Origin: Rhizobium sp. Root708
Lineage (GTDB): Bacteria; Pseudomonadota; Alphaproteobacteria; Rhizobiales; Rhizobiaceae
Assembly (NCBI RefSeq): GCF_001429725.1
Contig: NZ_LMHV01000012.1
Location: 248,875-312,874, forward strand
Length of the DNA stretch: 64,000 nucleotides
Reading direction: 5' to 3'
Positions 28,178-37,843 of the stretch are shown here, one piece after another. Position 1 is the first letter of the stretch, and each line of letters opens with the position of its first letter. The notes beneath the pieces were generated by a model. The model was not told the origin of the DNA. It saw only the letters and a program-made list of their open reading frames with translations, and ran no database searches. The translations under genes and the position numbers were made by a program.

Positions 28178-29242
28178 ATGACCGGAGCACAGGAATTCGA
28201 ACAGACGCTTGAGAGCAGCGACAAGAGTGTCGCGTCATTCGATCACCAGGGCGTACCATTGGTGAAGCGCGCTCAACACTTCCTGCACTCGACGCCGGCG
28301 GCCGTGCCGCTGATCGTGCTGGTGCTGTCAATCATCATCTTTGGCGTCGCGATCGGCGGACGTTTCTTCTCGTCCTACACGCTGACGCTCATTCTTCAGC
28401 AGATCGCCATCGTCGGTATCCTCGGCGCGGCCCAGACGCTCGTCATCCTGACGGCCGGCATCGATCTGTCGATCGGTGTCATCATGGTCATCTCGGCGGT
28501 GATCATGGGCAACTGTGCGATCACCTACGGCATTCCGACGCCGATCGCCGTGCTCGCCGGACTGGTGGTCGGCGGCCTCTGCGGATTGCTGAACGGTTTT
28601 CTGGTGGCAATCATGAGGCTGCCGCCGTTCATCGTAACGCTCGGCACATGGAACATCGTCATGGCGACGAATTTCATCTACTCAGCCAACGAGACGATCC
28701 GCGATACCGATGTCGACGCGCAGGCGCCCCTGCTGCATTTCTTCGCGATCAGCTTCCGGTTCGGAAGTGCCGTGCTGACGCTTGGCGTCATCGCCATGGT
28801 GCTGCTCGTGCTTCTCCTTTGGTACATTCTCAATCACACGGCCTGGGGCCGGCATGTCTACGCGGTCGGCGACGACTCCGAGGCCGCCAAGCTCTCCGGT
28901 ATCCAGACGAAAAGCGTTCTGATGACGGTCTATACGGTTTCCGGCGTCATCGCTGCCTTCGCCGCCTGGGTTTCCATCGGCCGCAACGGTTCGATCTCGC
29001 CGTCTTCGGCGGTCACGGACTACAATCTTCAGGCCATCACCGCGACGGTGATCGGCGGTATCTCGCTCTTCGGTGGTCGCGGCTCGATCCTCGGCACGCT
29101 GTTCGGCGCGATGATCGTCGGCGTCGTCTCCATGGGCCTCAATATGCTCGGCGCCGATCCCCAGTGGAAGGTGTTGCTCACCGGCGTGCTCATCATCGCC
29201 GCAGTCGCAATCGACCAATGGATCAGAAAGGTGTCGGTGTAA
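28178..29242 (+). CDS. frcC: Fructose ABC transporter permease FrcC
   Basis: A 354-aa membrane permease of the ribose-transporter (RbsC/BPD_transp_2) family, with about nine to ten hydrophobic helices and the family signature near LTAGIDLSIGVIMVISAV. The N-terminal 60 residues are hydrophilic. GGAGGAGG precedes the ATG. It ends 1 nt before frcA and forms the channel of the FrcBCA importer. Confidence 0.94.
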   Translation: MTGAQEFEQTLESSDKSVASFDHQGVPLVKRAQHFLHSTPAAVPLIVLVLSIIIFGVAIGGRFFSSYTLTLILQQIAIVGILGAAQTLVILTAGIDLSIGVIMVISAVIMGNCAITYGIPTPIAVLAGLVVGGLCGLLNGFLVAIMRLPPFIVTLGTWNIVMATNFIYSANETIRDTDVDAQAPLLHFFAISFRFGSAVLTLGVIAMVLLVLLLWYILNHTAWGRHVYAVGDDSEAAKLSGIQTKSVLMTVYTVSGVIAAFAAWVSIGRNGSISPSSAVTDYNLQAITATVIGGISLFGGRGSILGTLFGAMIVGVVSMGLNMLGADPQWKVLLTGVLIIAAVAIDQWIRKVSV

Positions 29243-29243
29243 T

Positions 29244-30026
29244 ATGGCAAACGAACCCCTTCTTTCGGCTCGCGGGCTCGTCAAACGCTACGGACGCGTC
29301 ACCGCCCTCGACCATGCCGATTTCGATCTCTATCCCGGCGAGATCCTCGCCGTGATCGGCGACAACGGTGCCGGCAAATCGTCGCTCATCAAGGCGATCT
29401 CAGGCGCGATCAGTCCCGATGAGGGCGAGATCACGCTGGAGGGCAAGACCGTCAACTTCAAGTCGCCGATGGAAGCGCGCGAAGCCGGCATCGAAACGGT
29501 GTACCAGAACCTCGCCCTGTCGCCTGCTCTCTCGATCGCCGACAATATGTTCCTCGGCCGCGAGATCAGACGGCCGGGCATCCTCGGCAGCTTTTTTCGC
29601 ATGCTCGATCGCCCGGCAATGGAAAAACGGGCACGAAACAAGCTCTCCGAGCTCGGCCTGATGACCATCCAGAACATCAACCAGGCAGTCGAAACGCTGT
29701 CGGGTGGCCAGCGCCAGGGCGTGGCGGTGGCGCGTGCCGCAGCCTTCGGATCGAAGGTCGTCATCATGGACGAACCGACGGCGGCCCTCGGCGTCAAGGA
29801 AAGCCGTAAGGTGCTGGAATTGATACTGGATGTCCGCTCGCGCGGCTTGCCGATCGTCCTCATCTCGCACAATATGCCGCATGTGTTCGAGGTTGCCGAC
29901 CGTATCCACATCCACAGGCTCGGTCGTCGCCTCACGGTCATCAACCCGAAGGAATACACGATGTCCGATGCGGTCGCTTTCATGACCGGTGCCAAGGCAG
30001 TTCCGACCGAACCGGTTGCTGCATGA
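29244..30026 (+). CDS. frcA: Fructose ABC transporter ATPase FrcA
   Basis: A 260-aa single-domain ATPase that powers FrcC. Walker A is GDNGAGKSS, the signature LSGGQRQG, and Walker B VVIMDEPTAAL. Most carbohydrate importers of this family use a fused double ATPase of about 500 aa, so the single domain is characteristic of the Frc type and must dimerise. It starts one base after the frcC stop and overlaps frcK by 4 nt. Confidence 0.95.
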   Translation: MANEPLLSARGLVKRYGRVTALDHADFDLYPGEILAVIGDNGAGKSSLIKAISGAISPDEGEITLEGKTVNFKSPMEAREAGIETVYQNLALSPALSIADNMFLGREIRRPGILGSFFRMLDRPAMEKRARNKLSELGLMTIQNINQAVETLSGGQRQGVAVARAAAFGSKVVIMDEPTAALGVKESRKVLELILDVRSRGLPIVLISHNMPHVFEVADRIHIHRLGRRLTVINPKEYTMSDAVAFMTGAKAVPTEPVAA

Positions 30027-30649
30027 GTGTGACGGTCGATGAAATCGCCGGCGACGTCATCCACCGCGCCGGCGATGCAAAACGGTTCCTGATTGCCATC
30101 GCCGGGCCTCCCGGCGCTGGCAAGTCCACGATGGCCGACAACGTCGCTCACGCCCTCAAATCGAGGGGTGAAACGGCCGAAGTGCTGCCGATGGATGGCT
30201 TCCACATGGACAATGCCATCCTCATCGAACGCGGCCTCCTGGCGCGCAAGGGCATACCGGAGACCTTCGATGTGCGCGGGTTTCTCGACATCATCCGCGC
30301 GGTGCGCCCCGCCGATCAGGAAGTGCTCATTCCTGTCTTCGACCGCTCCCGTGAACTCGCCATCGCCTCGGCGCGCGTCGTCTCGCCGGAGCATCGCTTC
30401 ATCATCGTCGAGGGCAACTATCTGCTGTTCAGCCTGGGCAAGTGGGCCGAGCTCGAGGGCATCTTCGATTATTCAGTCATGCTCGCTCCGCCGATCGAGG
30501 TGCTCGAGGAGCGGCTGTGGGCGCGCTGGCGCGGCTACCAGCTCAGCGAAGAGCAGGCGAGCGCCAAGGTCTACGGCAACGACCTGCCGAACGGGCGCCT
30601 CATCCTCGAAAACCGCCGCCGCGCCGACGTGACGCTCGAGATGGCCTGA
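30023..30649 (+). CDS. frcK: FrcK, P-loop kinase-like protein of the fructose operon
   Basis: A 208-aa P-loop protein of the uridine kinase/phosphoribulokinase-like superfamily (GPPGAGKSTMADNV near 31-44, FHMDNAIL, and IIVEGNYLLF). It overlaps frcA (ATGA), so it is part of the operon. FrcK of S. meliloti is named as a putative kinase but its substrate has not been established to my knowledge; a sugar or nucleoside is likely. Confidence 0.9.
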   Translation: MSVTVDEIAGDVIHRAGDAKRFLIAIAGPPGAGKSTMADNVAHALKSRGETAEVLPMDGFHMDNAILIERGLLARKGIPETFDVRGFLDIIRAVRPADQEVLIPVFDRSRELAIASARVVSPEHRFIIVEGNYLLFSLGKWAELEGIFDYSVMLAPPIEVLEERLWARWRGYQLSEEQASAKVYGNDLPNGRLILENRRRADVTLEMA

Positions 30650-30796
30650 GTTTCCAAGGCTTCGGCATTGGTAAGCGCGCTCTACGGTATCGCGGGCCGG
30701 TCGCCTGAGCGGCAGCCAAAGTGTTTGCCATCGAGCGCGTCGGGGTGATAATGCGCAGGGCGAACGTCTACAGCCTTGTCCGCGGAGTTTCAGCCC

Positions 30797-31837
30797 ATGC
30801 AATCGATCACCATCCGTCGCCCCGATGACTGGCATCTGCACCTGCGCGATGGCGCCATGCTGGAAGGCGTGATCGGCGATACGAGCCGCGATTTCGCCCG
30901 CGCGATCATCATGCCGAACCTTGTGCCGCCGGTTGTGACCACGGCCGATGCCCAAGCCTATCGCGGCCGTATCATGGCGGCGCTGCCGAAGGGCGACAGC
31001 TTCCAGCCGCTGATGACGCTTTACCTGACGGAGCATACGAACCCGGATGACGTCGAAGCGGGAAAGAAGAGCGGCCTGATCACGGCCGTCAAGCTTTACC
31101 CGGCCGGTGCGACGACCAATTCTCACGGCGGCGTCCGCGATATCGAGAAGGCGATGCCGGTGCTGGAACGCATGGCCAAGGTCGGCCTCCCGCTCTGCGT
31201 CCACGGCGAGGTCACCACGCCTGACGTCGATATCTTCGATCGCGAGGCGGTCTTCATCGAAACCGTCCTCGATCCGCTGCGCAAGCGGCTGCCAGAGCTG
31301 AAGGTGACGATGGAACACGTCACCACGAAGGACGGCATCGACTACATCAAGTCCTCGAACGGCAATCTCGCAGGCTCGATCACGACGCACCATCTGATCA
31401 TCAATCGCAACGCCATCCTGGTTGGCGGCATTCGACCACATTACTATTGCCTGCCGGTCGCCAAGCGCGAGAACCATCGCCTCGCGCTCCGCGCCGCGGC
31501 AACGAGCGGCGATCCGCGTTTCTTCCTCGGCACCGACTCGGCACCGCACGTCGATCCGCTCAAGGAATGCGCTTGTGGTTGCGCCGGCATCTATACCTCG
31601 ATCAACACGATGAGCTGCCTTGCGCATGTCTTCGAGCAGGATGGCGCGCTCGATAAGCTCGAGGCGTTTGCGTCGCTGAACGGTCCGGCCTGGTACGGCC
31701 TTCCCGTCAACGAGGAGACAGTAACGCTGGTGAAGCGGGATGCTCCCGTCAACTTCCCCGCAAAAGTCGAAACCGGCGCGGGACCCGTTACCGTCTTCGA
31801 CCCAATGTTCCCGCTTCATTGGGATGTTCAGCGCTAG
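30797..31837 (+). CDS. pyrC: Dihydroorotase (class II, E. coli PyrC type)
   Basis: Cyclises carbamoyl-aspartate to dihydroorotate in pyrimidine synthesis. From ATG 30797 it is 346 aa. It has the metal motif DWHLHLRDG, the carbamylated lysine in [13 protein letters not shown], and GTDSAPH near the end. The frame opens at a TTG (30776), but the ATG matches the family start. It is not linked to other pyr genes except that pyrE lies 6 kb away on the same strand. Confidence 0.95.
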   Translation: MQSITIRRPDDWHLHLRDGAMLEGVIGDTSRDFARAIIMPNLVPPVVTTADAQAYRGRIMAALPKGDSFQPLMTLYLTEHTNPDDVEAGKKSGLITAVKLYPAGATTNSHGGVRDIEKAMPVLERMAKVGLPLCVHGEVTTPDVDIFDREAVFIETVLDPLRKRLPELKVTMEHVTTKDGIDYIKSSNGNLAGSITTHHLIINRNAILVGGIRPHYYCLPVAKRENHRLALRAAATSGDPRFFLGTDSAPHVDPLKECACGCAGIYTSINTMSCLAHVFEQDGALDKLEAFASLNGPAWYGLPVNEETVTLVKRDAPVNFPAKVETGAGPVTVFDPMFPLHWDVQR

Positions 31838-31849
31838 ACTTTTTCTGGT

Positions 31850-31895
31850 CTCACGTGATTTTTACTGCCGTTCTTCTATGAGAACGGCACGTGAG
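31850..31895. repeat. Compound inverted repeat after pyrC
   Basis: An outer 8-bp repeat CTCACGTG/CACGTGAG encloses an inner 9-bp stem TGCCGTTCT/AGAACGGCA with a 6-nt loop; the two right arms share two bases. It lies 13 nt after the pyrC stop. It may act as a terminator or be a small intergenic element; there is no T run. Confidence 0.55.
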
Positions 31896-32022
31896 TGCTA
31901 TGGGCACGGCAGTACTGATTTAATTGCATGATTTTTTAACGAAAAAAGTAAGACATTCGTCATAGCGGACCCTTAGGCTCCGCACGAATGAGGGGCGCGG
32001 CGATTGCTGCGATTTTTAGAGC

Positions 32023-33201
32023 ATGACGCTTGATTATAATTCCCTATTGATGGCGCTCGCCGTTTCGACGACGTGCCTTGCCGTGACGCTGCTCGGGAGC
32101 TGGTTTGCCCGCCGTGCCGAAACATTCCTCCTGACCGGAACGCTTGGCCTTACGCTGATCGTCAGCGGTATCGTCGTCTATGGCCTGTACGTCGATGATC
32201 CGGCGATAGCCTTTGCCGTTGCCTCGTTCGTGCTTTTCCACGCGGGTTTCGCCGCACTTTGGGGAGCTGGTCGCCAGTTTCTCACCGGCGCCTTGCCGCG
32301 TGGCGCCACCGTCGCCTGCGCACTCGCGGCAATGCTTGTTTCGATACCGCCGATGCTGGTTGGCTATGACGGGCTCGGGTTCATCGCCGAGAACATCGCG
32401 ATCGCCGCCATGCTGTTCGGCACCGCCCATCACTATTGGCGCGCGCGCGCCGAGGCGCCGGCTCCGCTGATGGGAATAACCGCGCTCTATTGCCTCACGG
32501 CGACGTCCTTCGTCATGTGCGCCGGCGTTCTGATCGCCGATGGCAAAATGGTTCTTGGCACTGCTCCAAGCAACTGGGCGGAAGATTTCAGCATTGCTAT
32601 CTCCATCGCCAGCATGACGGGCATCGGTGCCCTGTCGCTGGCGCTGCATCAGTGGCGTCTTGCCGCCCGCCACCGTCTGGACGCGATCACGGATCCGCTG
32701 ACCGGCCTTCTGAACCGGCGAGCGCTTTTCGATCGTCACGGACATGGCACGATGGGGGCAACAACTGCCGTCCTGATTTTCGACCTCGATCACTTCAAGT
32801 CGATCAACGACACCTTCGGCCACGCCGGCGGCGATCGCGTCCTGAAAGTCTTCGCAGCCGAGCTTGCCGCCAATTGCAGAGCCGGCGACATCGCCGCCCG
32901 TCTTGGTGGCGAGGAGTTTGCGCTGGTGCTGACCGAAACGATGCCTGGCCGCGCCGAGCTGGTCGCCGAACGCATCCGCAAGGCTTTCGCCAAGCGTGAC
33001 ATCTATCTCGACGACGAAACGCTGAACTGCACCGTCAGCGTCGGCGTCGCGCCGGGCCGCTCCACGCCTGTCGATTTCGATGCCATGTTGAGCGCGGCCG
33101 ACAAGGCGCTCTATGCTGCCAAGAGGGCAGGGCGAAACAGGATCGAGCTTGCCAGCCACCTGCATGCCGTGCCGGCTGGCGCCGTTCGCACCGGCTCTTG
33201 A
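32023..33201 (+). CDS. Membrane-anchored diguanylate cyclase (GGDEF)
   Basis: Makes cyclic di-GMP. It is 392 aa: about six to seven membrane helices in residues 1-220, then a GGDEF domain (about 225-385) with ITDPLTGLLNRRAL, DLDHFKSINDTFGHAGGD and the active loop GGEEF. No RxxD inhibitory site is evident before the loop. There is no EAL domain. It is a single gene with a weak ribosome site; the signal sensed by the membrane part is unknown. Confidence 0.92.
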   Translation: MTLDYNSLLMALAVSTTCLAVTLLGSWFARRAETFLLTGTLGLTLIVSGIVVYGLYVDDPAIAFAVASFVLFHAGFAALWGAGRQFLTGALPRGATVACALAAMLVSIPPMLVGYDGLGFIAENIAIAAMLFGTAHHYWRARAEAPAPLMGITALYCLTATSFVMCAGVLIADGKMVLGTAPSNWAEDFSIAISIASMTGIGALSLALHQWRLAARHRLDAITDPLTGLLNRRALFDRHGHGTMGATTAVLIFDLDHFKSINDTFGHAGGDRVLKVFAAELAANCRAGDIAARLGGEEFALVLTETMPGRAELVAERIRKAFAKRDIYLDDETLNCTVSVGVAPGRSTPVDFDAMLSAADKALYAAKRAGRNRIELASHLHAVPAGAVRTGS

Positions 33202-33390
33202 TCGGACGGATATCCTCACCTAATGTTGGCGCTGGCCGGATGCGGCCTGCCGCCCCGCGGCGCGAAAGCGCTATGGTGAATGCATCCAGATACATCCTTC
33301 ACATCCCTTGCCGTTTGGCGATTGATGGCGAACGGGTCAGCAGACGCGGGCACTGATCATCCTGTTTGCCGCCAACGGAAGGAATGAACC

Positions 33391-33927
33391 ATGCGCGATT
33401 TTCGCGACGCCAAGCTCATGGCGAAAGCACTGCGGCAGGCACTGGCCGCCCGCGATGTAGATCTCACACACAGCGAAACCCTGGGGATCGTTGCCCGGCA
33501 GTTCGGCTTCGATCAATGGAATATCCTATCGGCCAAGCTCGATGAGCAGGAAACGGTGAAACCCGCGGTGGCCATCGAGCCGCCGATCCCGATCTTCCGC
33601 ATCTTCGACGTCGATAAGGCGAAGGAGTTCTATTGCGGCTTCCTCGGCTTCGCGCTCGACTGGGAGCATCGCTTCGGCGACCACTTCCCGCTTTATTGCC
33701 AGGTGTCGAGAAGCGGTATGATCCTGCATCTCAGCGAGCATTCCGGCGATGCCAGTCCCGGCGCCCGCGCCTTCGTACCGGTCAACGGCGTGCGCGCCTT
33801 CCAGGCCGAACTCGCGGCCAAGCAATACCGCTATATGAAGCCGGGCCTGCAGGAGGCACCCTGGGGCCTCGAAATGGAAGTCGTCGATCCCTTCAACAAC
33901 CGACTGACTTTCTGCGAGCGCAGCTAG
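33391..33927 (+). CDS. VOC/glyoxalase-superfamily protein with N-terminal helical domain
   Basis: A 178-aa protein. Residues 1-50 form a helical glyoxalase-related segment (MAKALRQALAARDVDLTHSE). Residues 60-178 form a vicinal-oxygen-chelate fold (IPIFRIFDVDKAKEFY, VVDPFNNRLTFCER) like bleomycin-resistance proteins and glyoxalases. Possible metal ligands are His and Glu in ILHLSEH and Glu in GLEMEV. Function unknown; binding or detoxifying a small molecule is likely. GGAAGGAA precedes the ATG. Confidence 0.8.
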   Translation: MRDFRDAKLMAKALRQALAARDVDLTHSETLGIVARQFGFDQWNILSAKLDEQETVKPAVAIEPPIPIFRIFDVDKAKEFYCGFLGFALDWEHRFGDHFPLYCQVSRSGMILHLSEHSGDASPGARAFVPVNGVRAFQAELAAKQYRYMKPGLQEAPWGLEMEVVDPFNNRLTFCERS

Positions 33928-33935
33928 GTCTGCCA

Positions 33936-33958
33936 GGCGGGAGACATGTTTTCCCGCC
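33936..33958. terminator. Hairpin between convergent VOC and DUF1772 genes
   Basis: A 7-bp stem GGCGGGA/TCCCGCC with a 9-nt loop lies in the 35-bp gap between two convergent stop codons, so it may terminate both. Confidence 0.5.
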
Positions 33959-33962
33959 GTCA

Positions 33963-34445
33963 TCAGCCAAGCATCAACGCTCGAACAAAAGCGATCGAAG
34001 CCAGCAGTGAGGCGATCGTCCTGACATGGTTCCACCATGTCCAGTCTTTCAGATAGCTCGTCCATAGCGCCGTCGCTTCCGCGCCGTTGCCGCTGACTTT
34101 TGCTAGCGCGTCATTCATCGGCACGTTGAAGACGATGGTCGAGATGAAGGACGCGAAGATGTAGAGAGCTGCGCCTGCCAGCATCCAGAGGCTGGCGCCG
34201 CCGCGCCAGTTGAAGAAAGCCAAAGCAGCGATCGCGAGACACAGCACCAGCGTTGTCAGAAACAGCAGCATGAACGGCGAGCGGACGATGGTGACGTTGA
34301 TGGAATTCATCGCAGCGATCCCCTGTTCCGTCGGGATGCGCGCGAAGGCGGTCATGATGAATGTCGAGAAGGCGAAGAAGATGCCGGCCACGAGGCCGCT
34401 GCCGATCGCCGCGGCGACAAGGGCGATGACGAGAACGATGGCCAT
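33963..34445 (-). CDS. DUF1772-type small membrane protein
   Basis: A 160-aa protein with four membrane helices (VIALVAAAIGSGLVAGIFFA; LLFLTTLVLCLAIAALAFF; LWMLAGAALYIFASFIST; IASLLASIAFVRALML). The family (DUF1772, anthrone-oxygenase-like) is frequent beside TetR regulators. From ATG 34445, GGAGGA lies 8 nt upstream; a frame from 34463 would place that site inside the gene. Divergent from tetR, with a palindromic operator between. Confidence 0.85.
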   Translation of the reverse strand: MAIVLVIALVAAAIGSGLVAGIFFAFSTFIMTAFARIPTEQGIAAMNSINVTIVRSPFMLLFLTTLVLCLAIAALAFFNWRGGASLWMLAGAALYIFASFISTIVFNVPMNDALAKVSGNGAEATALWTSYLKDWTWWNHVRTIASLLASIAFVRALMLG

Positions 34446-34461
34446 CTGAATATTCCTCCAC

Positions 34462-34511
34462 AAATAAGAGAAATTCTCTCATTTGCTAAATGCGATAATC
34501 TCTCTTATTTT
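34462..34511. promoter_or_regulatory. Palindromic operator between DUF1772 and tetR
   Basis: AAATAAGAG-AAA-TTCTCTCATTT (34462-34484) is a palindrome with 11-nt arms, one mismatch and a single central base. A further copy of the half-site in inverse orientation (TCTCTTATTT, 34501-34510) lies 16 bp away. The position between divergent genes is typical for an autoregulating TetR repressor. Confidence 0.65.
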
Positions 34512-34526
34512 CTGCGTCAAGCGAAA

Positions 34527-35189
34527 ATGGAGATCAGGATGGCCGAAGAGGGTGGCGTCAGGCGCAGAAGGCAGCCGGAGCCGACAGGTCAGCCGCGCCG
34601 GATTCCGAAGCAGCAGCGCGGGCGGGAGCGGTTCGAAAAGATCCTTTCGGTGGCGCTTTCCCTGATCGAGAAAAACGGCAGCGATGCGCTGAAGATGAGC
34701 GAGATCGTTGAAAAGGCCGAACTCTCGTTCGGCGCACTTTACCAGTATTTTCCGGACAAGAGCTCGATCATTCGAACGCTTGCCGAACGCTTCAACGAGC
34801 AGGGCCGCGTATGTGTCGAGGCTGAGCTTGCTGGGGTGACTGACGCGGCGACGCTGCGGCAGGCGCTCTGCAATATCGCCGATCAGTACTATGACTTCTT
34901 CCGGCAGGAGCCGGTCATGCGCGATATTTGGGTTGCGACCCAGGCAGACCGGCTACTGCAGGAGGTAGATGCCGAGGATATGGAGTTTCACGCCCAGGCG
35001 TTGTTGACAGTGCTCGTGCGGCTGGAGCCGGAGCGGAGCAAGAGCGAACTTCTCGCCATTGCCAGGCTGACCATGCAGCTCATGGCCGCCGCCGTCCGCT
35101 ACGCCATCTCATTGGAGGATGCTGAAGGGCGCTCGGCGATTGCGCTTTATAAGCGGATGCTGCCCGCCAACATCACGCGGCTGGCTTAG
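34527..35189 (+). CDS. TetR-family transcriptional regulator
   Basis: A 220-aa repressor from ATG 34527; an ATG at 34539 with GGAG upstream is equally plausible. It has a basic N-terminal arm (RRRRQPEPTGQPRRIPKQQR), a TetR HTH (about 35-85: KMSEIVEKAELSFGALYQYF), and a helical ligand-binding domain. It is divergent from the DUF1772 gene and likely controls it and itself. Confidence 0.9.
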   Translation: MEIRMAEEGGVRRRRQPEPTGQPRRIPKQQRGRERFEKILSVALSLIEKNGSDALKMSEIVEKAELSFGALYQYFPDKSSIIRTLAERFNEQGRVCVEAELAGVTDAATLRQALCNIADQYYDFFRQEPVMRDIWVATQADRLLQEVDAEDMEFHAQALLTVLVRLEPERSKSELLAIARLTMQLMAAAVRYAISLEDAEGRSAIALYKRMLPANITRLA

Positions 35190-36088
35190 GCTCGGATGCG
35201 CCGATCTCTGATCGAGGGCGCAACCTCGGCGTGAACCCGGTTGCGGCCGGCATTCTTCGCGGCATAAAGCTTGCGGTCGGCCTCGGTCAGCATGGTCTTC
35301 AGCGTCTCGCTGTTCGGATCCCCGTGGTAGACGCCGAAGCTCGCGGTAATGCGTCCCTTCGGCAAGGCCCCGACGGTCTTTGCCTCCAGCTGCGTACGCA
35401 GGCGATCGGCGATGGCGGTTGCCGCGTCGACATCGGTGCGTGGCAGCACGAGGCAGAATTCCTCGCCACCGATGCGCGCGGCGATATCGTAGGGGCGCAG
35501 GCAATGCTGGATCGTTGCACCCGTCATCATCAGCACTTGATCGCCAACGTCGTGGCCGAACTGGTCGTTGATCTGCTTGAAATGGTCGAGGTCGAAGACG
35601 ACGACGGATAGCGACGTGCGTTCACGCTGCGCCCTGTTGATCTCCAGGGACGCGATCTCCTTCAGCCAGCGGCGGTTGCCGAGGCCGGTCAGGACATCGG
35701 TCGTCGCCTGTCGGCGCAACTGCGAAAGCGTCGCATCGAGTTCGCCAATCAGGACGGAAATGCCATTGGTGACAACGCCGATCTCATCCTTGCGCGAGCT
35801 ATGGACCGCTTGAACGGCTCCGGTCGAGCGATAGGCTTCGACGACGTTGGCGACTTGATGCAGCGGCTTGATCAGCCGCCATACGGACGCGAGGCAGAAG
35901 GCCGTGCCGGCAAGCGTGGCGGCGAGCACGAGCAATAGAACAGGCAGGGCTTCGCTGCGGAAGCCGGTAACCAGATAGACGACCAGCGCCAGCAACGGCA
36001 CATGGGTCGATAGGAAGCAGATTGAAAAGATCTTGAAGGTCAGTGACGCGCTGAATTTTTCGCGGATATCGGACAGGCTCAGGTTCAT
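35186..36088 (-). CDS. Membrane diguanylate cyclase with HAMP-like linker (GGDEF)
   Basis: A 300-aa diguanylate cyclase. Two membrane helices (about 20-70: ICFLSTHVPLLALVVYLV; LPVLLLVLAATLAGTAFCLA) are followed by a HAMP-like segment (IKPLHQVANVVEAYRS) and a GGDEF domain (TTDVLTGLGNRRW, DLDHFKQINDQFGHDVGD, GGEEF). From ATG 36088 a GAGGAAA site lies upstream; a 70-residue longer frame from 36298 reads as non-coding. Its 3' end overlaps tetR convergently by 4 bp. Confidence 0.9.
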   Translation of the reverse strand: MNLSLSDIREKFSASLTFKIFSICFLSTHVPLLALVVYLVTGFRSEALPVLLLVLAATLAGTAFCLASVWRLIKPLHQVANVVEAYRSTGAVQAVHSSRKDEIGVVTNGISVLIGELDATLSQLRRQATTDVLTGLGNRRWLKEIASLEINRAQRERTSLSVVVFDLDHFKQINDQFGHDVGDQVLMMTGATIQHCLRPYDIAARIGGEEFCLVLPRTDVDAATAIADRLRTQLEAKTVGALPKGRITASFGVYHGDPNSETLKTMLTEADRKLYAAKNAGRNRVHAEVAPSIRDRRIRA

Positions 36089-36363
36089 TCCGGATTTCCT
36101 CTCATGTCTCCTCGGAGCGGGAAAATGCCGCCGGAGTTCCGACTGGATTCCTAAGGAAATCATTAGAATTTGAGTGATCCGGCGCCCGTCCACAGGGCTC
36201 GCGCAGGCAAGTATCCGGAAGCAAAGCAGTTTTGCGAAGTATCTGAAATTCAATAGGTATTGCACTTTATTGCATAGTGATATTCGTTTATATCGCAAAA
36301 GTTATCGCAGCACGCGGCGAACTCGCCTTTGGCGCGATTTTCCGGCGCCGGTAATGATTTGCT

Positions 36364-37644
36364 TCAGGCTTCCAGGAAGCCGCGCATGGTGAAGTAGCCG
36401 ATCGCCCCAAGGATGACGGCGACGGCCGAAGCGATGCCAAGCGACACCGCATATTCCCGGCGCCCGGCTGTAAACGCGAGCGCGACCTTCGCTACCATGT
36501 TGACCGTAACGGCGATCAGGATGACATCGGCAGCCGTTTTTACCGCGATCGTCGAGCCGACGAGGCGGGCCGTTGAAAGTGTGATGGCATCGACGTCGAC
36601 TAGGCCTGAAATCGCAGCCACGACAAAGAGCGCCGATGGTCCGACATACTCGATCGCGACTTTCGACACGAGGCTGATCAGGCCGAGCAGCAGCGCGAAG
36701 GAAACGACTGTTTGCAGTTCGAACGGGTTCTTGAGCCCGATGTCAGGCGCCTGCGTCACCGACTTGGAGCGCCAGACCGAAAAGAAACTGGTGGCGAGGA
36801 AGCCGATGATCGCAGGGATGAGGGCGGTGGAAAGCGGCGCGAACATGCTGAAAGACAGCGCACTGGCAATGACGAGGACACGCGCGAAGGAAAGAGCGCC
36901 GGCAACCGCTGCGCCGGCAGCCAACTGCTGCGCGCCCTGCGGCGCTTCGGTGGAGTAGCGAGCGAACGACAGCGTCAACGCCGTGGAGGAGACAAGCCCG
37001 CCCGCAGCGCCCGCCAGCAAGATGCCGCGATTGGTGCCCATCAGGCGGATCGCCACATATCCGGCGAAGGAAAGTGCTGCGATCGTGATGGTCAGCAGCC
37101 AGAGCGAATAGGGATTGAGCGCCCCCCAAGGGTCGAGTGGCTTGTCCGGCAACAACGGCAGAGCAATGACCGTCATCGCAAGCAGCATCAGTGCTGACCG
37201 GAGTTCCACCCAGGTCAGCCCCTCCAGGAAGCCATGCAGGCTCGTGCGCGCCGCAAGCACGACCGTTATCGCAACAGCGCCGGCGCCCGCCGTGACGAGG
37301 TCGCCGACGGCGGCGAGTACGCCAAGCGCGAACACGGCGAGGGCGGCAACGATCGAGGTGATGCCGTAGTCCTTGTCCTCGATCGCCTCCTGCCATTTGC
37401 CGGCGATGTAGACGATGCCGAGAAGGGCTGCGATCGTTGCCGGCAGGAACGGTCCGGTCAGCGGTTGCAACGTGCCGACGACGCCGCCGAGAAAGCCGGT
37501 GAGGCCGAAGGTGCGAATGCCGGCGGTTCGTCCGCCGGCGCGCACCTCGCGCTCCGTCCAGCCGCGCTCGACGCCGACGAGCAGACCAATGGCAAGCGCA
37601 ACGCCGAGACGGCGGAAGACTTCGATATGTTCCATGCCAGGCAC
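36364..37644 (-). CDS. MgtC/SapB-DUF4010 membrane protein
   Basis: A 426-aa integral membrane protein with about twelve helices. The N-terminal third resembles MgtC/SapB (LAIGLLVGVERGW, GIRTFGLTGFLGGV) and the rest is DUF4010 (LLAGAAGGLVSSTALTLSFA). MgtC-like proteins affect magnesium or phosphate homeostasis and acid adaptation, but the DUF4010 fusion type is uncharacterised. It is a single gene divergent from pyrE. Confidence 0.88.
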   Translation of the reverse strand: MPGMEHIEVFRRLGVALAIGLLVGVERGWTEREVRAGGRTAGIRTFGLTGFLGGVVGTLQPLTGPFLPATIAALLGIVYIAGKWQEAIEDKDYGITSIVAALAVFALGVLAAVGDLVTAGAGAVAITVVLAARTSLHGFLEGLTWVELRSALMLLAMTVIALPLLPDKPLDPWGALNPYSLWLLTITIAALSFAGYVAIRLMGTNRGILLAGAAGGLVSSTALTLSFARYSTEAPQGAQQLAAGAAVAGALSFARVLVIASALSFSMFAPLSTALIPAIIGFLATSFFSVWRSKSVTQAPDIGLKNPFELQTVVSFALLLGLISLVSKVAIEYVGPSALFVVAAISGLVDVDAITLSTARLVGSTIAVKTAADVILIAVTVNMVAKVALAFTAGRREYAVSLGIASAVAVILGAIGYFTMRGFLEA

Positions 37645-37843
37645 GATATCGCCGCCGCGCCGCTAAGCAAGCGCAAACATCTGAAACCATTGGCGCATTC
37701 GGATCGCGCGGGCGCAAAAGCAGACAACGGAATGATCGCGCGGCATTCGCAGGCGATGTTTCTGCGGGTGGAAGTGCGGCTCGTTCTGGAAAACCGGCGC
37801 GCTTGCTGCTATTGGCCCATAAATTTGGCCAAAGGAGAGAGCG

